The translations under genes were made by a program, and so were the position numbers. Positions 21,108-30,583 of a stretch of DNA of 64,000 bases are shown here, piece after piece. This DNA is from Massilia antarctica (GTDB lineage: Bacteria > Pseudomonadota > Gammaproteobacteria > Burkholderiales > Burkholderiaceae_D), in NCBI RefSeq assembly GCF_015689335.1, contig NZ_CP065053.1, positions 1,798,001-1,862,000 of the forward strand, written 5' to 3'. The notes beneath the pieces were generated by a model. The model worked only from the letters and a program-made list of their open reading frames with translations, ran no database searches and was not told where the DNA came from. Positions within the stretch are counted from its first letter, which is position 1, and each line of letters begins with the position of its first letter.

Positions 21108-23015
21108 TTACTTGGTCACGGTGAGTTTGTAGTTGCCGGCGCCACTGTAGGACGCGACGATGATGCGGTAGTAGCCGGCGGCGGCGACGTAACTGATCTT
21201 TTCCTGCGAGGTTTCGCCGGCCGACTCGGCCACCTTGACCCAGGCCGCGTTGCTCCATTTCTCGATGCGCAGGTCGAAGTCGGTGCCGGCCGGGCCGACC
21301 AGCACGGCGCCCAGGGTGCCGCCCTTGTACTCGAACCATGGGTTGGGATGGATCGCTTCAGCCTGGTTCGCCAGGGTACCGTTGTAGACGTTAGCGGCCG
21401 GCACGGTCGGCACCGCGCCCACGTCGAACGAGACGATCTTGCCCGGGACGCTGATGTTGGCCAGCTCAAAGCCCGACGCATAGCCATTCCACCAGCGCGA
21501 ATTGGTGCCGTGCGACGCCAGCGCGTTCGGCACGTTGTTGTTGAAGGCGCGCGTGGCCACGCCGTCGTACAGGTCGCCGCCATCGCCCCGGTTCACATTG
21601 TTTTCCGGATCGCGCTTGCCGTCCGCGTGTTCCATCTGGATGTAGGGATGCCATTCATCCGTGTTGGTGCCGGTCGGGTCGATGTGGAACACCGCCAGTC
21701 CCTGGTCGGGCTGGTACAGGTTCTGCTCGCTCTTGTGGATCGCTTCCACATAAAACGCTTCGGCCGCGTTGGCCGGGTTGCTCCAGCGGTAAAGCGCATG
21801 GCCGCTCGCGTCCTCGCTCAGGCGCCCGGTCGGCGCGCTGCGGTTGATCGCCGGATTGAGTTCGGTCACCGTCTCCCAACCGGCCAGGTAGCGCAGGAAG
21901 CCGACCGGCTTGGTCGGACGGTGCTGGCTCTGGAAGCCCACGCCACCGAAGCCCATCACGCAGAAATCGGCGACCGAACCTTGCGAGCTGCCATCGTAGT
22001 CGTACAGGTCGGGCCAGCCCATGATCAAGTGGCCCGATTCATGCACGAAGGTCCCGATCGCCGGCTGCTGGCCCATGTTGCTGATCTGGTAGCTGCCGGT
22101 GCAGGCGCCGTTGCTGCAGAAGCGCTCGCCCAGCCAGCCCATGTGCGGCCACAAGCCTTTCGACCATGGGCTGTCCGCTTCGCCCGCATAGAAGAAATTC
22201 AAGCCCTTGATGTGGCCCGTGCTGTCGCGGCTGAGCGTGGAAAAATCGAAGCCTTCGCTGCTCTTGACCCAGTTCAGCGCTTCCATGATCAATTCCTGCG
22301 AGCGCGTGCCGCTGTCCAGGCTGGCGTCGGCGTAGTAAGTCTTGGGACGCTTGGCGCGGTAGTAACGGGTGACCGTATTGCTGTAGTCGAGCTTGTTTCC
22401 GGAGACCGCCAGGAAGTAGCCGCGCACCGATTGCGCATTGCCGAAGCCGGTGTAGGCCGGGTCGTTGAGGAAGGATTCGACTTGCGGCTTGGTGATCGTG
22501 CCTGGCGCGTCGGAGAAATCGATAATCACGGTCAGGCCGCGCATCTGGCCGCTGACGGGAGCGTTGGCCACGGCGCTCGGCGCCATCATCGCGGCGGTGG
22601 TGCGCTGCGCCACGTCCAGGGTGTGCCCGTGCATTTTCTGGTAGCGCTCCTGGGCCAGGCGCGCCTTGGCCGCCGTGCTCAGGCCCGGCTCGCTCTTGGC
22701 CGACGCGATGCCGGACATGCGCGGCTTGCCGTTGGTGGCCAGTACGCCGCTCGACACCAGCTGGTCGCCCGTGGCGTTCACGTGTGCGTAGCAAAAACCG
22801 TGTTTGGCGTTATCATAAACAATCAGCGAACCGTCTTCGGTGCGCTGTTCGGCGTAGTAATCGTTGCCGTCGAGGCGAATTTTCAGCTTTTCGCCGCTTG
22901 GCTGGCGAAATTCGTAGGTATGGCCCTGGTACGGAATGGCCGCCTCGGCAGTGACCGCCGCCAAGGACAGCACCATGGCGGCTGCGATGGTCATACTTGT
23001 ACGCATTACATTCAT
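21108..23015 (-). CDS. Secreted M6-family metalloprotease
   Basis: The 635-residue protein has a Sec signal peptide ending near AVTAEAA-IPYQ. The catalytic core carries HESGHLIMGWPDLYDYD: His325, Glu326 and His329, with the Gly and Asp spacing of the immune-inhibitor-A type M6 proteases. The C-terminal part (last 90 residues) is a PPC-like beta domain (GTDFDLRIEKWSNAAWVKVAES). The start ATG at 23015 has GGAGA 6 bases upstream. It is read in the same direction as the M9 protease downstream, separated by about 300 bp and a hairpin, so each is probably transcribed on its own. Likely role: extracellular protein degradation. Confidence 0.92.
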   Translation of the reverse strand: MNVMRTSMTIAAAMVLSLAAVTAEAAIPYQGHTYEFRQPSGEKLKIRLDGNDYYAEQRTEDGSLIVYDNAKHGFCYAHVNATGDQLVSSGVLATNGKPRMSGIASAKSEPGLSTAAKARLAQERYQKMHGHTLDVAQRTTAAMMAPSAVANAPVSGQMRGLTVIIDFSDAPGTITKPQVESFLNDPAYTGFGNAQSVRGYFLAVSGNKLDYSNTVTRYYRAKRPKTYYADASLDSGTRSQELIMEALNWVKSSEGFDFSTLSRDSTGHIKGLNFFYAGEADSPWSKGLWPHMGWLGERFCSNGACTGSYQISNMGQQPAIGTFVHESGHLIMGWPDLYDYDGSSQGSVADFCVMGFGGVGFQSQHRPTKPVGFLRYLAGWETVTELNPAINRSAPTGRLSEDASGHALYRWSNPANAAEAFYVEAIHKSEQNLYQPDQGLAVFHIDPTGTNTDEWHPYIQMEHADGKRDPENNVNRGDGGDLYDGVATRAFNNNVPNALASHGTNSRWWNGYASGFELANISVPGKIVSFDVGAVPTVPAANVYNGTLANQAEAIHPNPWFEYKGGTLGAVLVGPAGTDFDLRIEKWSNAAWVKVAESAGETSQEKISYVAAAGYYRIIVASYSGAGNYKLTVTK

Positions 23016-23264
23016 TTCTGTCTCCGTCGTTATAAAAATGGCAAGTATGCAGGCTGCATAAATTGCCGTCTTGGCGGATTTCGGCTAAAAACACGTCAAA
23101 AACGGCGTAACTGCCACTTGGGCAAACCCGACGGACGTATCACCCCAGCTACGCTATTTCCATGCGGATAGCTTATATTTTCGGTTTGGCCGGCTTTCTT
23201 CTTGTGCATTAGGATTATTAAATACACACTACTGACTTGAACCACGACCAGGGCCGTTGTCGCC

Positions 23265-24071
23265 ATGTTGAACCGCCTGTTAAAGAAACCACCCGAGGCC
23301 GTCCCTTCGTTTACGAAGCGGCGCTTTTTCGGCACTGAGCAAAAAGCGTTTTACGGCCGCCTGCGCCGCGCCCTGCCCAAGTGCTACATTTTTCCCGATA
23401 TCCCGCTGAGCAAATTGATGATCCCGAGCAATCCGGATCCCAAGATCAAGAGCAGCCACCAGCAACACCTGAGCGGACGCCGGGTCGACTACGCCGTCTT
23501 CGACGCCCGCCTGCACCTGCTGTTCGTGATCGAACTGACGGTGCCGCCGGCGCCCGGCGCCAATCCGGACATCATCCCGATCGCGGCCCTGATGGCCAGC
23601 GCCGGCATCCGCCGCTTCAGCTGGCCCAAGGACAACTTGCCGTCGACCGACCAGACCCTGCGCGCGCTGGCGGACTATTCGGCCGAAAACATGGCCAAGG
23701 AGGGTGGCCCTTCCTCGCAAATGGGCGAGCACGAGCACACCGATGCGGTTCCCGTGGTCGACACCATCATCCAGCCGCGCGCGGCCACCACCCTGACCCT
23801 CGAAGCGCTGGCCGCCATGGCGCCGCAGGGCGCCTTGAAAAGCCTGTATCCGCACGTGTGGGAACGCATCTGCCTGTTCTGCAACGAACCGCGCCACCTG
23901 CACCAGTACCTGCATTCGCTGTCGATGCAGGACCGCGGCGTCAAGCGCGCCGGTTTTTCGGAAGAAGCGCTCAACGAAATCGCCCGCATCCAGGTCGCCA
24001 ACGTCGGCTATCTGCAAACCCAGACGGCGCCGGAACGGGCCAGCTGGAACGACGTGTTCACCGACCGCTGA
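23265..24071 (+). CDS. DUF2726-like protein (possible nuclease-fold domain)
   Basis: The 268-residue protein has the pattern of DUF2726 in its first half: TEQKAFYGRLRRALPKCYIF, a basic loop, then RRVDYAVFDARLHLLFVIEL. DUF2726 is related to PD-(D/E)xK nucleases. Here the usual Asp-Asp after ELD is replaced (IELTVPPAP), so catalysis is doubtful. The second half (from about residue 150) has a CxxC-like LFCNEPRHLHQYLHSL segment and no motif I recognise. It stands alone, divergent from the M6 protease. Family assignment is by recall and moderately sure; function is unknown. Confidence 0.6.
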   Translation: MLNRLLKKPPEAVPSFTKRRFFGTEQKAFYGRLRRALPKCYIFPDIPLSKLMIPSNPDPKIKSSHQQHLSGRRVDYAVFDARLHLLFVIELTVPPAPGANPDIIPIAALMASAGIRRFSWPKDNLPSTDQTLRALADYSAENMAKEGGPSSQMGEHEHTDAVPVVDTIIQPRAATTLTLEALAAMAPQGALKSLYPHVWERICLFCNEPRHLHQYLHSLSMQDRGVKRAGFSEEALNEIARIQVANVGYLQTQTAPERASWNDVFTDR

Positions 24072-24236
24072 AGCGACCAGGCGCGCGGCGGCAGCGCCGC
24101 GCCCCGGCCGTCGGGCGAATGAACCGTTTGACAGTGTTATTTTGCAGTTCGTCGCAGCGGCGCACCCAGGCGGGCGCGCCGCGCCTATAGTCTGGTCTGC
24201 CGCTGCCGACCAACCCAGACCATAGGACTTTTCAGC

Positions 24237-25631
24237 ATGTTCAAGCTTTCCGCTCTTTGCTTCGCCTCTCTTGTCGCACTGCAGGCACCCGCCGCCTTCG
24301 CCCAGGACGCCGCGCGTCCCGCCAGCGAGCAAGCGCTGGCCAGCCGTATCGACGCCGCCATCGCCCCCTACTACAAAGCCGATGCGCCCGGCGCGACCGT
24401 CATCGTCACGCAAGATGGCAAGACCGTGCTGCGCAAGGCCTACGGCATGGCCGACGTCGCCAAGGGCAAGGCCATGACCCCCGACACGGCCCTGCGGCTC
24501 GGTTCCATCACCAAGCAGTTCACCGCCGTTGGCATCCTGATGTTGCTCGATGAAGGCAAGCTGGCGCTCGATGACGACATCACCAAATTCCTGCCGGATT
24601 ACCCCACGCGCGGCAAGCGCATCACCATCGAGCACTTGCTCACGCATACGTCGGGCATCGTCAGCTATACCAGCCGGGCTGGCTTTGAGCGCAATTCCAC
24701 GAACGACATGAGCGTGTCGGGCATGATCGACACCTTCAAGAACGACCCGCTCGATTTCGATCCCGGCACGCGCTTTTCCTACAACAATTCCGGCTACTTC
24801 CTGCTCGGCGCGGTGATCGAAAAAATCTCCGGCCAACCCTACGCCAAATTTGTCGAAGAGCGCATCTTCAAGCCGCTCGACATGCAGCACACCGCCTACG
24901 AAGGCCATGAACGCAATCCCGGCCCGCGCGCGGCCGGCCACACCAAAGGCTGGTTCGGCGTCACCTCATCCAAGCCGCTCAGCATGTCGCAGCCTTACGC
25001 GGCCGGCTCGCTGGTGTCGACCGTGGACGATCTGGCGCGCTGGGATGCGGCCATTACCGCCGGCAAGCTGCTCAAGCCGGCCACCTGGCAAAAGGCGACC
25101 ACCAGCTACGTGCTGGCCGACGGCAAACCGACCAACTATGGCTATGGCTGGCAGATCGGCAAGCTGCGCGGCGTGCCGATGGTGGCGCATGGCGGCGGCA
25201 TCAATGGCTTTTCCACGTATGCGCTGCGCTTGCCGCAGCAAAAAGTGTACGTCGCGGTCCTGACCAATAGCGACGACGCCAAAATCCAGCCGGAAATGGT
25301 CGCCAGCAAGGCCGCAGCCATCGCCATCGGCAATCCCTTCCCCGATTTCAAAGCCGTGAAGATCGACGACGCCTTGCTCGACGCCTATGCCGGCACCTAT
25401 CGCATCGACGCCAACGCCACGCGCAGCTTCAAGCGCGACAATGGCAAGCTGGTCATGCAGCGCAGCAACCGCGAGCCGATCACCCTGACCCCGTACGCCA
25501 ACGATGGCTTCTTCATGCCCGATTCGCTGACCACCATCGTGTTCGCGCGCAATGCCAAGGGGGAAGTGAGCCACGTGGTGGTCCACAGCCAGGGTTCGGA
25601 GCTGATCAACCAGCGCGTCGGCGCGCCCTAA
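24237..25631 (+). CDS. Periplasmic serine hydrolase, class C beta-lactamase/DD-peptidase fold (S12)
   Basis: The 464-residue protein has a signal peptide ending AAFA-QDA. The three active-site elements of the family are present: Ser90-x-x-Lys93 (SITK), Tyr182-x-Asn184 (YNN) and His318-Gly-Gly in place of KTG. HGG is common in esterase and peptidase members rather than true beta-lactamases. A C-terminal beta domain of about 110 residues (DAYAGTYRIDANATR) is of the DUF3471/lipocalin-like type seen in such hydrolases. Role: hydrolysis of an ester, amide or D-amino-acid peptide in the periplasm; the substrate is unknown. Nothing argues specifically for antibiotic resistance. Confidence 0.88.
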   Translation: MFKLSALCFASLVALQAPAAFAQDAARPASEQALASRIDAAIAPYYKADAPGATVIVTQDGKTVLRKAYGMADVAKGKAMTPDTALRLGSITKQFTAVGILMLLDEGKLALDDDITKFLPDYPTRGKRITIEHLLTHTSGIVSYTSRAGFERNSTNDMSVSGMIDTFKNDPLDFDPGTRFSYNNSGYFLLGAVIEKISGQPYAKFVEERIFKPLDMQHTAYEGHERNPGPRAAGHTKGWFGVTSSKPLSMSQPYAAGSLVSTVDDLARWDAAITAGKLLKPATWQKATTSYVLADGKPTNYGYGWQIGKLRGVPMVAHGGGINGFSTYALRLPQQKVYVAVLTNSDDAKIQPEMVASKAAAIAIGNPFPDFKAVKIDDALLDAYAGTYRIDANATRSFKRDNGKLVMQRSNREPITLTPYANDGFFMPDSLTTIVFARNAKGEVSHVVVHSQGSELINQRVGAP

Positions 25632-25692
25632 CGTACGCGGCGGGGCTGGATAAATCTGCTACGCTGGCCTGACACATAACTTGGCGAGCACA

Positions 25693-26112
25693 ATGAAATC
25701 CATCCCCGACATCCTGAAAGACAGCAAGACGATCGCCGTGGTCGGCTTGTCGAACCGGCCCGAGCGCGCCAGCCATGGCGTGGCCGCCTACCTGCAGCGG
25801 CAAGGCTACCGCATCCTCGGTGTCAATCCCGCTTATGCCGGCCAGCAAATCCTTGGTGTGCCGGTCTACGCCAGCCTGGCGCAGGCCGCCGCCGCCCTGG
25901 ACGGTCCGATCGACATCGTCGATTGCTTCCGCACTTCCGACGCCATGCTCGAGCTCGCGCGCGAAGCCATCGACGTTGGCGCGCGCTGCCTGTGGATGCA
26001 GCTCGGCGTGGTCAACCAGGAAGCGGCCGACCTGGCCGCGGCGGCCGGGCTCGACGTGGTGATGGACCATTGCATGAAAATCGAGCACGCGCGCAGCACC
26101 GCCGCGGCATGA
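25693..26112 (+). CDS. CoA-binding domain protein (YccU family)
   Basis: The 139-residue protein is a single CoA-binding Rossmann domain: KTIAVVGLSNRPERASHGVA, then YRILGVNPAYAGQQILG, IDIVDCFRTSD and RCLWMQLGVVNQEAADLAAAAG, the order of the CoA_binding_2 family. Members bind CoA but have no firmly assigned reaction. I use the ATG at 25693 over a TTG at 25681. The stop overlaps the PPK2 start by 4 bases (ATGA), so the two are translationally coupled. Confidence 0.87.
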   Translation: MKSIPDILKDSKTIAVVGLSNRPERASHGVAAYLQRQGYRILGVNPAYAGQQILGVPVYASLAQAAAALDGPIDIVDCFRTSDAMLELAREAIDVGARCLWMQLGVVNQEAADLAAAAGLDVVMDHCMKIEHARSTAAA

Positions 26113-26945
26113 AGGCGCGCATCCGCTTCCGCGCGCCGGCCGGCCTCAAGCTGCGCGAGGACGATGCCGGCGCCACGCCGCTGCGCGAGTCCGGCGGCAA
26201 GCATCCCAGATCGAAGGAGCAGATCAAGGCCCACGAACGGGCCCTGACCGATGCGCTGACCGCGAAGATCGCGCTGCACCAGCAGATGCTGTATTCGCAG
26301 CGCAAGCAAAAAGTGCTCTTGGTACTGCAGGGCATGGATACCTCGGGCAAGGATGGCACGGTGCGCGTGCTGTTCAGCCGCATCAACCCCATGGGCTTGA
26401 ATGCGACCCAGTTCAAGGCGCCCAGCCTGGAAGAAGCGGCGCACGATTTCCTGTGGCGCGTTCATCCGCACGTGCCGGGCGCCGGCGAGATCGCCATCTT
26501 CAACCGCAGCCATTACGAAGACGTGCTGGTCACGCGCGTGCAAAAGCTGATCGACGAAAAGGAATGCAAGCGCCGCTACGCCCACATCGCCGACTTCGAA
26601 CGCATGCTGGCCGAAACCGGTACGGTGATCGTCAAGGTGTTCCTGCATATCTCGAAGGAGGAGCAGCGCCGGCGCCTGCAGGCGCGCCTGGACGACCCGG
26701 AAAAGCAATGGAAGTTCGACGAAAACGATCTGGTCCAGCGCAAGCGCTGGGATGACTATCGCGACGCCTACGAAAGGGCGATCTGCGCCACCGATGCCGA
26801 CCACGCGCCGTGGTACATCATCCCGGCCGACTCCAAGACCCACCGCAACCTGCTGATCGCCAGCCTGCTGCTCGAAGTCATGGAATCGCTGGAACTGCGC
26901 TTCCCCGACACCGATCCGCGCCTGTCGAAACTGAAGGTCGAGTAG
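26109..26945 (+). CDS. Polyphosphate kinase 2 family protein
   Basis: PPK2 enzymes transfer phosphate between polyphosphate and nucleotides. The 278-residue protein is a single-domain type. It has the Walker A GMDTSGKDGTVR (near residue 76), Walker B IFNRSHYEDVLV (near 130) and the lid-like KVFLHISKEEQRRRLQARLD. The size and single domain fit class I or III; sequence alone does not tell whether it prefers ADP, GDP or AMP. It overlaps the upstream CoA-binding gene by 4 bases. Confidence 0.92.
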   Translation: MKARIRFRAPAGLKLREDDAGATPLRESGGKHPRSKEQIKAHERALTDALTAKIALHQQMLYSQRKQKVLLVLQGMDTSGKDGTVRVLFSRINPMGLNATQFKAPSLEEAAHDFLWRVHPHVPGAGEIAIFNRSHYEDVLVTRVQKLIDEKECKRRYAHIADFERMLAETGTVIVKVFLHISKEEQRRRLQARLDDPEKQWKFDENDLVQRKRWDDYRDAYERAICATDADHAPWYIIPADSKTHRNLLIASLLLEVMESLELRFPDTDPRLSKLKVE

Positions 26946-26966
26946 GCGGGCCTTGGGCGGCGCGGC

Positions 26967-28301
26967 TCAGGCCGCGCGCGCTGGCACTTGCGCCTGCGGC
27001 ATGGCCGCGTCGGACAGGCCGCCGTCGAGCAAGTCGATCAAGCCGGCCAGCATGTCGCGGTCGCTCGCCAGGTCGGCCGTGTTCAAGGCCAGGTCGCGCG
27101 CGATGTCGCGCAGGCGCCAGGTGATTTCACGCGTGGCCACGGCTTTTTCGAACTGCAGGGTGCCGTCGGCGTGGTCGTGCAAGCCATGATTGTTTTTAAG
27201 GTAGGCATCGAGCCCTGTGCTGATGAAGGCGCGCTCGATCGTTCTGATGCGCGCCAGCGCCCGTTCGATCAGGGCCCAGACGCGCGGCGAGCGCGCGGTA
27301 TCCTCGCTCAGCATGTCGTGACCGGCTTGCAGGGAATCGGCAATCCGGCGCCACAGCTGCGCAATGGCCGCGTCATCGTTCTCGTCGGGCCGCGACGGGG
27401 CGATCGGCCGGTTGGCCGGCTGGTTGCGCAAGGCGCCCGAAATGGCCGACAAAAAATGGTGCGGATGCTCGCCCGGAATGATTTTCAAGGCCAGTTCGGC
27501 GCGCTCGAGCGGATAATCCTTGTGCAGCACACCGGCCAGCATTTCCGCTACCGATACCGCCAGCCCCGGCCCGCTGATCATCCCGCCGGCCGACTGGCGC
27601 GGATAGCCGGTGCCGTCGAGCCGTTCGTGATGTTCCGACACCGCCCGCGCCACCGAGGCCGGGTAGGATTCGAGTTCCGTGATGAGCATCTGGCCGATGC
27701 GCGGATGGATCACCAGGTGCGCCCACTCGTGCGGCAGCAGGCGTTTGCCCGGCTTCAGGTAAGCCGGGTTGATGTACAGCTCGCCGATATCGTGCAGCAG
27801 GCCGGCCAGGGCCGCCGCCATCTGGTCGTCGTTCGACAGTTGCAGCTTTTTCGCCATGCCGATCGACAGCAGGCTGACGCTGACGCTGTGTTCGAGCGCA
27901 CGCGGACCATCGCGGTCGGTGAGGGTGAGCATCATGCGCATGGCGTGGCCGAACTGCATGTTCGCCAGCAAGGTCTGCGGCGAAATGCCGCGCCCGGCGT
28001 TGCGTCCCAGGATACGATTGATCGGGACGCTGGTGTCGAGAATGCGCGTGGCCGTCTCGAGGATCAGGCTGTTGTCGGCGCCGCCTTCGGCGCGCAGCGA
28101 CGATTCCAGGGCCTTTTTGAGCTTGTGCCCGCCCAGGGTGGCCTGCTGGGCGCGCGTCAGCCTGGCGCCCTTGGCCACCAGCTTCATGCCGCGCACATCG
28201 ACGATGTCTTCGCTGGCGGCGACATCCATCACCTCGGTCAGGCTCATCAATTTGTTCAGGTAGTGCTGGTTGACGCTGGTGCTCAGGCTGGCGCGATGCA
28301 T
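26967..28301 (-). CDS. HD-GYP domain protein with altered HDIGK motif
   Basis: The 444-residue cytoplasmic protein has an HD-GYP core in the middle: EHSVSVSLLSIGMA, GLLHDIGELYI, HPRIGQML and EHHERLDGTGYPR. HD-GYP proteins hydrolyse cyclic di-GMP. The metal-binding HD and HHE residues and the GYP signature are present, but the conserved lysine of HDIGK is glutamate here. That could reduce activity or mark a subfamily. N- and C-terminal regions are unassigned and there is no receiver domain. I use the ATG at 28301 because GGAG lies 6 bases upstream. Confidence 0.85.
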   Translation of the reverse strand: MHRASLSTSVNQHYLNKLMSLTEVMDVAASEDIVDVRGMKLVAKGARLTRAQQATLGGHKLKKALESSLRAEGGADNSLILETATRILDTSVPINRILGRNAGRGISPQTLLANMQFGHAMRMMLTLTDRDGPRALEHSVSVSLLSIGMAKKLQLSNDDQMAAALAGLLHDIGELYINPAYLKPGKRLLPHEWAHLVIHPRIGQMLITELESYPASVARAVSEHHERLDGTGYPRQSAGGMISGPGLAVSVAEMLAGVLHKDYPLERAELALKIIPGEHPHHFLSAISGALRNQPANRPIAPSRPDENDDAAIAQLWRRIADSLQAGHDMLSEDTARSPRVWALIERALARIRTIERAFISTGLDAYLKNNHGLHDHADGTLQFEKAVATREITWRLRDIARDLALNTADLASDRDMLAGLIDLLDGGLSDAAMPQAQVPARAA

Positions 28302-28493
28302 AGGTTCTCCGTATCGATGCCCATATGATAGCAAATATTGCCGTATGGCATTATAAATCGAATCAATTATTTGCTGCCTGTTTTAGCAAAGTAGCCGCTT
28401 TGGCCATGCCTGCGCCTCTGACCATGCCCCCGTCCGCGCGTGCGGACGGATTGGCATAGAATGGCTTCCCCTTCCCATTGCATGGAAACGACA

Positions 28494-29093
28494 ATGTTCA
28501 AGATTTCGGCACTTCTCCTGTCCAGCCTGTCCGCTGTTGTATTGATGAGCGATCCGGCGCAGGCCCAGACGCCACCGGCGTCCCCTGCGGCGCCGGCGGT
28601 GCCGGCCGCGAGTTGCCCGGCCTTGCTCAAGCATAGCTTCAAACGCTTGCAGGACGAGGCCCCGCAGGACCTGTGCCAGTACGCCGGCAAGGTCGTACTC
28701 GTCGTCAACACCGCCAGTTACTGCGGCTACACCACCCAGTACGAGGGGCTGGAAAAGCTGTACGCCAAATACGGCGCCAAGGGCCTGGTGGTGCTGGGCT
28801 TTCCGTCGAACGACTTCGGCAAGCAGGAGCCGGGCAATGCCAAGGAAATCGCCGATTTCTGCTACAACACCTACGGGGTCAAGTTCCCCATGTTCGCCAA
28901 GAGCTCCGTCACGGGCGCGGCCGCCAATCCCCTGCATGCGGAGCTGATCAAGGCCACCGGCAAGGAGCCGAAATGGAACTTCACCAAGTACCTGATCGAC
29001 CGTAACGGCAAGGTCATCGAACACTATCCGAGCAAGGTCACGCCGGAAGACAAGCAGCTCGTGGGCAAGATCGAGCAAGCCCTCGGCGGTTGA
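28494..29093 (+). CDS. Periplasmic glutathione peroxidase-like protein
   Basis: The 199-residue protein has a signal peptide (cleavage near AQAQ-TPP) and a Pro/Ala-rich linker, then a thioredoxin-fold glutathione peroxidase domain: VVLVVNTASYCGYTTQYEGL with the peroxidatic Cys, LGFPSNDFGKQEPG with the catalytic Gln, and WNFTKYLIDRNGKVIEHY with the catalytic Trp-Asn. The active residue is Cys, not selenocysteine. It likely reduces peroxides in the periplasm using thioredoxin-like donors. The ATG at 28494 is chosen; an in-frame ATG at 28482 is the alternative. Confidence 0.92.
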   Translation: MFKISALLLSSLSAVVLMSDPAQAQTPPASPAAPAVPAASCPALLKHSFKRLQDEAPQDLCQYAGKVVLVVNTASYCGYTTQYEGLEKLYAKYGAKGLVVLGFPSNDFGKQEPGNAKEIADFCYNTYGVKFPMFAKSSVTGAAANPLHAELIKATGKEPKWNFTKYLIDRNGKVIEHYPSKVTPEDKQLVGKIEQALGG

Positions 29094-29129
29094 TGCGCTG
29101 AGCATCGCCGTCGCCGCGCACGGCCCGGT

Positions 29130-29528
29130 TCATGCCCCTTGCACGTGCAGGGCGAAACCTTCGTCAAGCCAGCCCGCGATCCCGCCCGTCATGATCTTGA
29201 CCGGGCGCCCCAGCCGTGCGAGCCGGATCGCCGCCCGCGCGGCGCCGTTGCAGTGCGGTCCGGCGCAGTAGACGACAAAGACCGTCGCGTCGGGATACTT
29301 GGCGATGGTCGATCCGATGATCTTGCGCTGCGCCAGATCGAGCGCGCCCGGCACGTGGCCGCCGCTGTATTTCTCGCTGCCGCGCACATCGAGCAGCACG
29401 AAATCCGGGCTGCCGGTGGCCAGCGCCTCGTGTACATCCCAGCAATCGGTTTCGAACGCGAACTGCGCTTCAAAGTGCGCCAGCGCGGCAGGGGACGGGG
29501 CGGGTGCGACATCGGTAACGGCGGACAT
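29130..29528 (-). CDS. Rhodanese-like sulfurtransferase
   Basis: The 132-residue single-domain protein carries a rhodanese fold: FVLLDVRGSEKYSGGHVPGA and the active-site loop YCAGPHCNGAARAA, with the catalytic Cys as the first residue of CAGPHC. I use the ATG at 29528, preceded by AGGAGTCCTGC. It is divergent from the FtrA-type regulator, an arrangement I recall from other proteobacteria, so FtrA probably controls it. Confidence 0.9.
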   Translation of the reverse strand: MSAVTDVAPAPSPAALAHFEAQFAFETDCWDVHEALATGSPDFVLLDVRGSEKYSGGHVPGALDLAQRKIIGSTIAKYPDATVFVVYCAGPHCNGAARAAIRLARLGRPVKIMTGGIAGWLDEGFALHVQGA

Positions 29529-29620
29529 GCAGGACTCCTGGGGTGAAAGTGCGCCCATTATCAGCGGCCGTTCGCACCGTGCTAAGTGGCGTAAAAGCCA
29601 TTCTGCGTTAAGATCGCGCC

Positions 29621-30583
29621 ATGAAAAAACATCTCGTCGTTGCCTTGGCCTATGATGGCCTGTGCACCTTCGAATTCGGCTGCACGGTCGAAGTGTTCGC
29701 GCTCGAACGTCCGGAACTGGAGGTGGACTGGTACGAATTCGCCGTGTGCGCGGCCGAACCGGGGCCGATCCGCGCCGCCGGCGGCATCGTCATCAGCGCG
29801 CCTTATGCGCCGCAGCTGCTGGAGCGGGCCGACACCATCGTCATCCCCGGCTGGCGCGATCCCGACGAAGCGCCACCGCCCGCCTTGCTGGCGCTGCTGC
29901 GCGCCGCCCATGCGCGCGGTGCGCGTTTATGCTCGATCTGTTCCGGCGTGTTCGTGCTGGCCGCAGCCGGCCTGCTCGACGGCTTGCGCGCCACCACCCA
30001 CTGGCGCTATGCCGACCGGCTGGCGCGGCGCTACCCGGCAATCGAGGTGCTGCCGGACGACCTGTATGCCGATGCCGGCCAGATCATCACCTCGGCCGGT
30101 TCGGCGGCCGGGATCGATATGCTGCTCCATCTCGTGCGGCGCGATCATGGCGCCCGTGTCGGCAACCTGGTGGCGCAGCGGCTGGTGGTCGCTCCGCACC
30201 GCGAAGGCGGGCAGGCGCAGTATCTGCCGCGGCCCATGGCGCATGACGAGAAAGGACGCCTGACCCGCCTGATGGACTGGGTGCGCGCGCATCCGGCCGA
30301 GCGGCATACGGTAGCCAGCATGGCGCTGCGCGCGGCCATGAGCGAGCGTACCTTGCAGCGCCAGTTCCATGACGCTACCGGCTTCGGTGCGCACGAATGG
30401 CTGATCCGCGAGCGCATCGCGATCGTCAAGGACCTGCTGGAAAACCCCGCATTGCCGCTCGCGCAGGTGGCCGAGCGCGCCGGGTTTGCATCCGAAGCGT
30501 CATTGCGCCATCACTTTCGCCGTCTGGCCGCCACCACGCCCGGCGCGTACCGGCGCCAGTTCGCGCGTGTCGCTCACAACTGA
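29621..30583 (+). CDS. ftrA: GlxA/FtrA-type AraC family regulator with DJ-1/PfpI domain
   Basis: The 320-residue protein has an N-terminal DJ-1/PfpI-like domain (about residues 1-190; nucleophile elbow region LCSICSGVFVLAAAGLLDG) and a C-terminal AraC double helix-turn-helix (about 220-318; SERTLQRQFHDATGFGAHEW and VAERAGFASEASLRHHFRR). Members are transcription activators that sense an unknown ligand through the first domain. The divergent rhodanese gene is a likely target. Its 3' end overlaps the convergent DUF6058-like gene by 10 bp. Confidence 0.9.
   Translation: MKKHLVVALAYDGLCTFEFGCTVEVFALERPELEVDWYEFAVCAAEPGPIRAAGGIVISAPYAPQLLERADTIVIPGWRDPDEAPPPALLALLRAAHARGARLCSICSGVFVLAAAGLLDGLRATTHWRYADRLARRYPAIEVLPDDLYADAGQIITSAGSAAGIDMLLHLVRRDHGARVGNLVAQRLVVAPHREGGQAQYLPRPMAHDEKGRLTRLMDWVRAHPAERHTVASMALRAAMSERTLQRQFHDATGFGAHEWLIRERIAIVKDLLENPALPLAQVAERAGFASEASLRHHFRRLAATTPGAYRRQFARVAHN

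Noticed and set aside
24237..25631. Serine hydrolase as a true AmpC-type beta-lactamase
   Set aside because: The third motif is HGG, not KTG, and an additional C-terminal domain is present; an esterase or peptidase is more likely.
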